From the NCBI RefSeq assembly GCF_001929375.1, contig NZ_MSGO01000048.1, positions 1 through 49,915 on the forward strand: 49,915 nt of DNA, written 5' to 3'. Shown here one piece after another: positions 47,911 through 49,915 of this stretch. A program made the position numbers and the translations under genes. This DNA is from Actinomyces oris. Lineage in GTDB: Bacteria > Actinomycetota > Actinomycetes > Actinomycetales > Actinomycetaceae. Every line of letters begins with the position of its first letter. Positions within the stretch are counted from its first letter, which is position 1. The notes below the pieces were generated by a model that did no database searches, was not told where the DNA came from, and was given only the letters and a program-made list of their open reading frames with translations.

Positions 47911-49140
47911 TCAGTGCTCGGGGGCGACCTCGGCGGGCTCGACCTTCTGGCCCAGCTCGGCCATGAGGTCGGTGAACCAGGCCTGGGTGATGTCGAAGGG
48001 CTTGGCGCCGGCAATGCGTGGGAAGGCGATCGCGGTGAGCTCGTCGTTGTTCTCCTCGTCCTGGCCGATGACGCCGGACTCGCCGCGCAGGGCGCAGTCG
48101 ACGGCCAGGTCGCACATCTTCTTGATGAGGGCGAGGTCCTCGGCGTTGGCGTGGGCGGCGCGCGAGTAGTAGCCGGACTTCTGGACCATGACCTTCTCAG
48201 CGCCGATGAGCTCGGCGAACTGCTTGGCGAACCACTGGCCGGGGTTGATGGTGTCGAGCTTGACGTGGCCGAAGGGGTCGCGCTGGACCTCCTGACCGGC
48301 GGCCTCCATCTCCGCGATGATCTCGGGGACGCCGGCGCCCTCGGACAGGAAGATGTTGACGTTGCCCTGCTCGTCCATGATGGCCTTGAGGCGCTCGGCC
48401 TCGGCGGCGATGTCGAGCTTCATCTCGGGGACGAAGACGGCGTGGACGTCCCAGCGCTCCTTGGTCAGGCCGAGGGAGGGGACCCACTGCTTGGTCTGGA
48501 GCAGGTCGTGGTAGCGGCGGGCGGTCTCGGCGGTGAGGTAGCCGCAGTTGCGGCCCATGCACTCGTGGACGATGAGCATGCGGGGGTTGGAACGGTGCTC
48601 GCCGATGACGTTGAAGGCGAATCCTGCGCCCTCGTCGGCCGCGGTCCAGGCGCCCAGGGACTGGCGGATCGGGACCACGTCGTTGTCGATGGTCTTGGGC
48701 AGGCCGACGACCGTGAGCTCGTAGTCGTTCTCGTGGAGGTAGGCGGCCAGGTCAGCGGCGGTGGTGTTGGTGTCGTCGCCACCGATGGTGTGCAGGACAT
48801 CGACGCCGTCCTTGCGCAGCTGCTCGGCGGCGAACTCCAGGGGGTTGACGCCCTCTTCGACGAGGCCGCGCTCGACGAGGTTCTTGGCGTTGGTGAGCTT
48901 GACGCGGGAGTTGCCGATCGGGGACCCGCCGAAGTCACGCAGGATGCCGGCGTTCTTGCGGCCCTCGTCGTCGATGACGATGTAGTTGCCGGTGAGCAGG
49001 CCGTGGTAACCGTACTGGTAGGCGATGATCTCGACCTCGGGAGCGACCTGCGTGTAGCGCTCGATGAGGTCGCCGACGGCGGCGGACAGACAGGGGGCGA
49101 AACCGCCAGCGGTGAGCAGGGCGACGCGACGAATCGACAT
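47911..49140 (-). CDS. pfp: 6-phosphofructokinase, pyrophosphate-type
   Basis: This 409-residue glycolytic enzyme phosphorylates fructose 6-phosphate. It has GGDDT (120-124) where ATP-dependent enzymes have GGDG, and PKTIDNDV (148-155) with Lys instead of Gly, the two substitutions associated with pyrophosphate use; reaction with PPi is reversible. Other motifs are RRVALLTAGGFAPCLSAAVG and HECMGRNCGYLTAETAR. ATG 49140 follows AAGGAAAGG; the longer frame to 49314 has no family resemblance. Use of PPi as phosphoryl donor is inferred from these residues. Confidence 0.92.
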   Translation of the reverse strand: MSIRRVALLTAGGFAPCLSAAVGDLIERYTQVAPEVEIIAYQYGYHGLLTGNYIVIDDEGRKNAGILRDFGGSPIGNSRVKLTNAKNLVERGLVEEGVNPLEFAAEQLRKDGVDVLHTIGGDDTNTTAADLAAYLHENDYELTVVGLPKTIDNDVVPIRQSLGAWTAADEGAGFAFNVIGEHRSNPRMLIVHECMGRNCGYLTAETARRYHDLLQTKQWVPSLGLTKERWDVHAVFVPEMKLDIAAEAERLKAIMDEQGNVNIFLSEGAGVPEIIAEMEAAGQEVQRDPFGHVKLDTINPGQWFAKQFAELIGAEKVMVQKSGYYSRAAHANAEDLALIKKMCDLAVDCALRGESGVIGQDEENNDELTAIAFPRIAGAKPFDITQAWFTDLMAELGQKVEPAEVAPEH

Positions 49141-49180
49141 CGGGAACCTTTCCTTGGATACGAGGAGTGACAGAGCCATC

Positions 49181-49915
49181 CTAACGGTACGACCCGGCGT
49201 CCCCGCCAGGTCCTTCGGACCCACGGTTGAGGTCGGACTCTGGGGGTGTGCCGCCCTCAGGCTCGGCGAGAATCCGCTCGTCAACGAGCTGTACTGCCAG
49301 TTCTGGCGCCACACGCATCAGGATGCCGAAGTGACCCCAGACAGATGCTCCGTACAACCAAGAACAAGCGAGCGCTGAACGAGCTAGGCCGAGCCACTGC
49401 CCGCGCATTGTGGATTCTGAATCCACGAGATCGGAGGCATCGGCGCACGCCTCTGCGAGTGTGGCGTAACAGCCAGCGGCATCCCGACGCTCTGCAACCC
49501 CTCTGACCCAGCCGAGCTCAGCGCGCATCGCCTCGACAGCGTCATCAGAAGAGCCTTTGCACACAAGTGCCTTAATTGCTGAGGATAACGCACGGCTTCG
49601 AGAAGTCGGATCATTCATGACCGAAACAATCTTCAGGGCTCCATCAATGGAACCCGCCTGGGCCAGCGCCTGTGCCACCTCGGCCAGAACCCACGCAAGC
49701 GACCAGGGTTCCTCGATCCGCTCAGCCGTGGCGAGGGCCTCCTCGACATGCCCCGCCCCGGCCAGCGCCTCTGCCACCCCAGCCAGAACCCACGCACGCG
49801 ACCAGGGTTCCTCGATCCGCTCAGCCGTGGCGAGGGCCTCCTCGACATGCCCCGCCCCGGCCAGCGCCTCTGCCACCCCAGCCAGAACCCACGCACGCGA
49901 CCAGGGTTCCTCGAT
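49181..49915 (-). CDS. Protein of perfect 33-residue tandem repeats (TPR-like), 5' end cut off
   Basis: The frame is open from the right edge (first codons read IEEPWSRAWVLAG) to a stop at 49181. At least two identical 33-residue units, WSRAWVLAGVAEALAGAGHV followed by EEALATAERIEEP, are followed by a diverged third unit (EEPWSLAWVLAEVAQALAQA) and then a degraded helical region. The helix-turn-helix layout resembles TPR/Sel1-type solenoids, though the usual TPR unit is 34 residues. The C-terminus (GGTPPESDLNRGSEGPGG) is polar and disordered. The N-terminal part, outside the window, probably contains more repeats. Function unknown; TPR-like solenoids generally mediate protein contacts. Confidence 0.7.
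   Translation of the reverse strand: MEEPWSRAWVLAGVAEALAGAGHVEEALATAERIEEPWSRAWVLAGVAEALAGAGHVEEALATAERIEEPWSLAWVLAEVAQALAQAGSIDGALKIVSVMNDPTSRSRALSSAIKALVCKGSSDDAVEAMRAELGWVRGVAERRDAAGCYATLAEACADASDLVDSESTMRGQWLGLARSALACSWLYGASVWGHFGILMRVAPELAVQLVDERILAEPEGGTPPESDLNRGSEGPGGDAGSYR
49703..49915 (-). repeat. Identical 99-bp tandem repeats
   Basis: The units 49703-49801 and 49802-49900 are identical by eye across all 99 bases; a third unit begins at 49901 and continues beyond the window. Since synonymous sites are also identical, recent duplication or gene conversion is likely. The period of 99 bp equals 33 codons, keeping the reading frame. Confidence 0.9.

Noticed and set aside
46296-49170. 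Long plus-strand frames opposite aroG and pfp
   Set aside because: Both opposing genes are unmistakable enzymes on the minus strand; these are shadows.
49703-49915. CRISPR-like array
   Set aside because: The units are directly joined 99-bp coding repeats without spacers.

Overview
The window looks like chromosomal DNA from a high-GC actinobacterium, most likely the Actinomyces/Actinomycetaceae group. The markers are SepH (DUF3071), DUF3159/DUF3710/DUF4193 proteins, an ImuA'-ImuB mutasome pair, a class II DAHP synthase, a pyrophosphate-type phosphofructokinase, a primary sigma factor with a long acidic N-terminus, and several start codons placed 5-7 nt downstream of a -10 hexamer, as in leaderless mRNAs. 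No rRNA, tRNA, insertion sequence, prophage or CRISPR array was seen. Both ends cut through genes.

Layout. 0-1 kb: start of a DUF222 (13E12-type) HNH protein with a LexA-like box on its start codon. 1.1-6.2 kb: an accessory-looking minus-strand block that seems less GC-rich by eye, with SatD-like regulator plus membrane protein, then XRE-cupin regulator, B3/B4 tRNA-editing-like protein, DapA-like aldolase and an MFS transporter split in two. 6.2-15 kb: thymidine kinase, PAP2 phosphatase, imuA'-imuB, a PEBP-like protein with an SDR, TrmL, a YbaK-like deacylase and an RclA-like flavin disulfide reductase. 15.0-15.8 kb: a Phd/YefM-type toxin-antitoxin pair. 15.8-25.9 kb: aconitase and a conserved actinobacterial block (TrmA-family methyltransferase, APC permease, two TrkA/RCK proteins, DUF3159, OB-fold, DUF3710, DUF4193). 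26-40.8 kb: sepH, an alkaline-phosphatase-superfamily enzyme, DUF5998, the two topoisomerase IV subunits about 3 kb apart with an amidohydrolase and a tandem GNAT between them, a DUF7455 zinc-ribbon protein, a rhodanese-like lipoprotein, a ureohydrolase-like protein and a secreted trypsin-like protease. 41-49.9 kb: sigA, a polyprenyl synthase, a PASTA Ser/Thr kinase, DAHP synthase, PPi-PFK and a protein built of perfect 99-bp repeats.

How the parts fit. Two stress circuits can be read from DNA motifs. An identical 16-bp LexA-like operator lies at the DUF222/HNH gene and at imuA'-imuB, as expected for an SOS regulon. Promoters of the form GGAAT-N18-GTTG, the sigma-R/SigH thiol-stress type, precede both the disulfide reductase and sigA. 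The features most worth following up are a beta-helix-like segment inside the primary sigma factor, and the tightly overlapping XRE-cupin/B3-B4/DapA-like/MFS operon, which could be a defence against a toxic amino acid or amino-acid-like compound.
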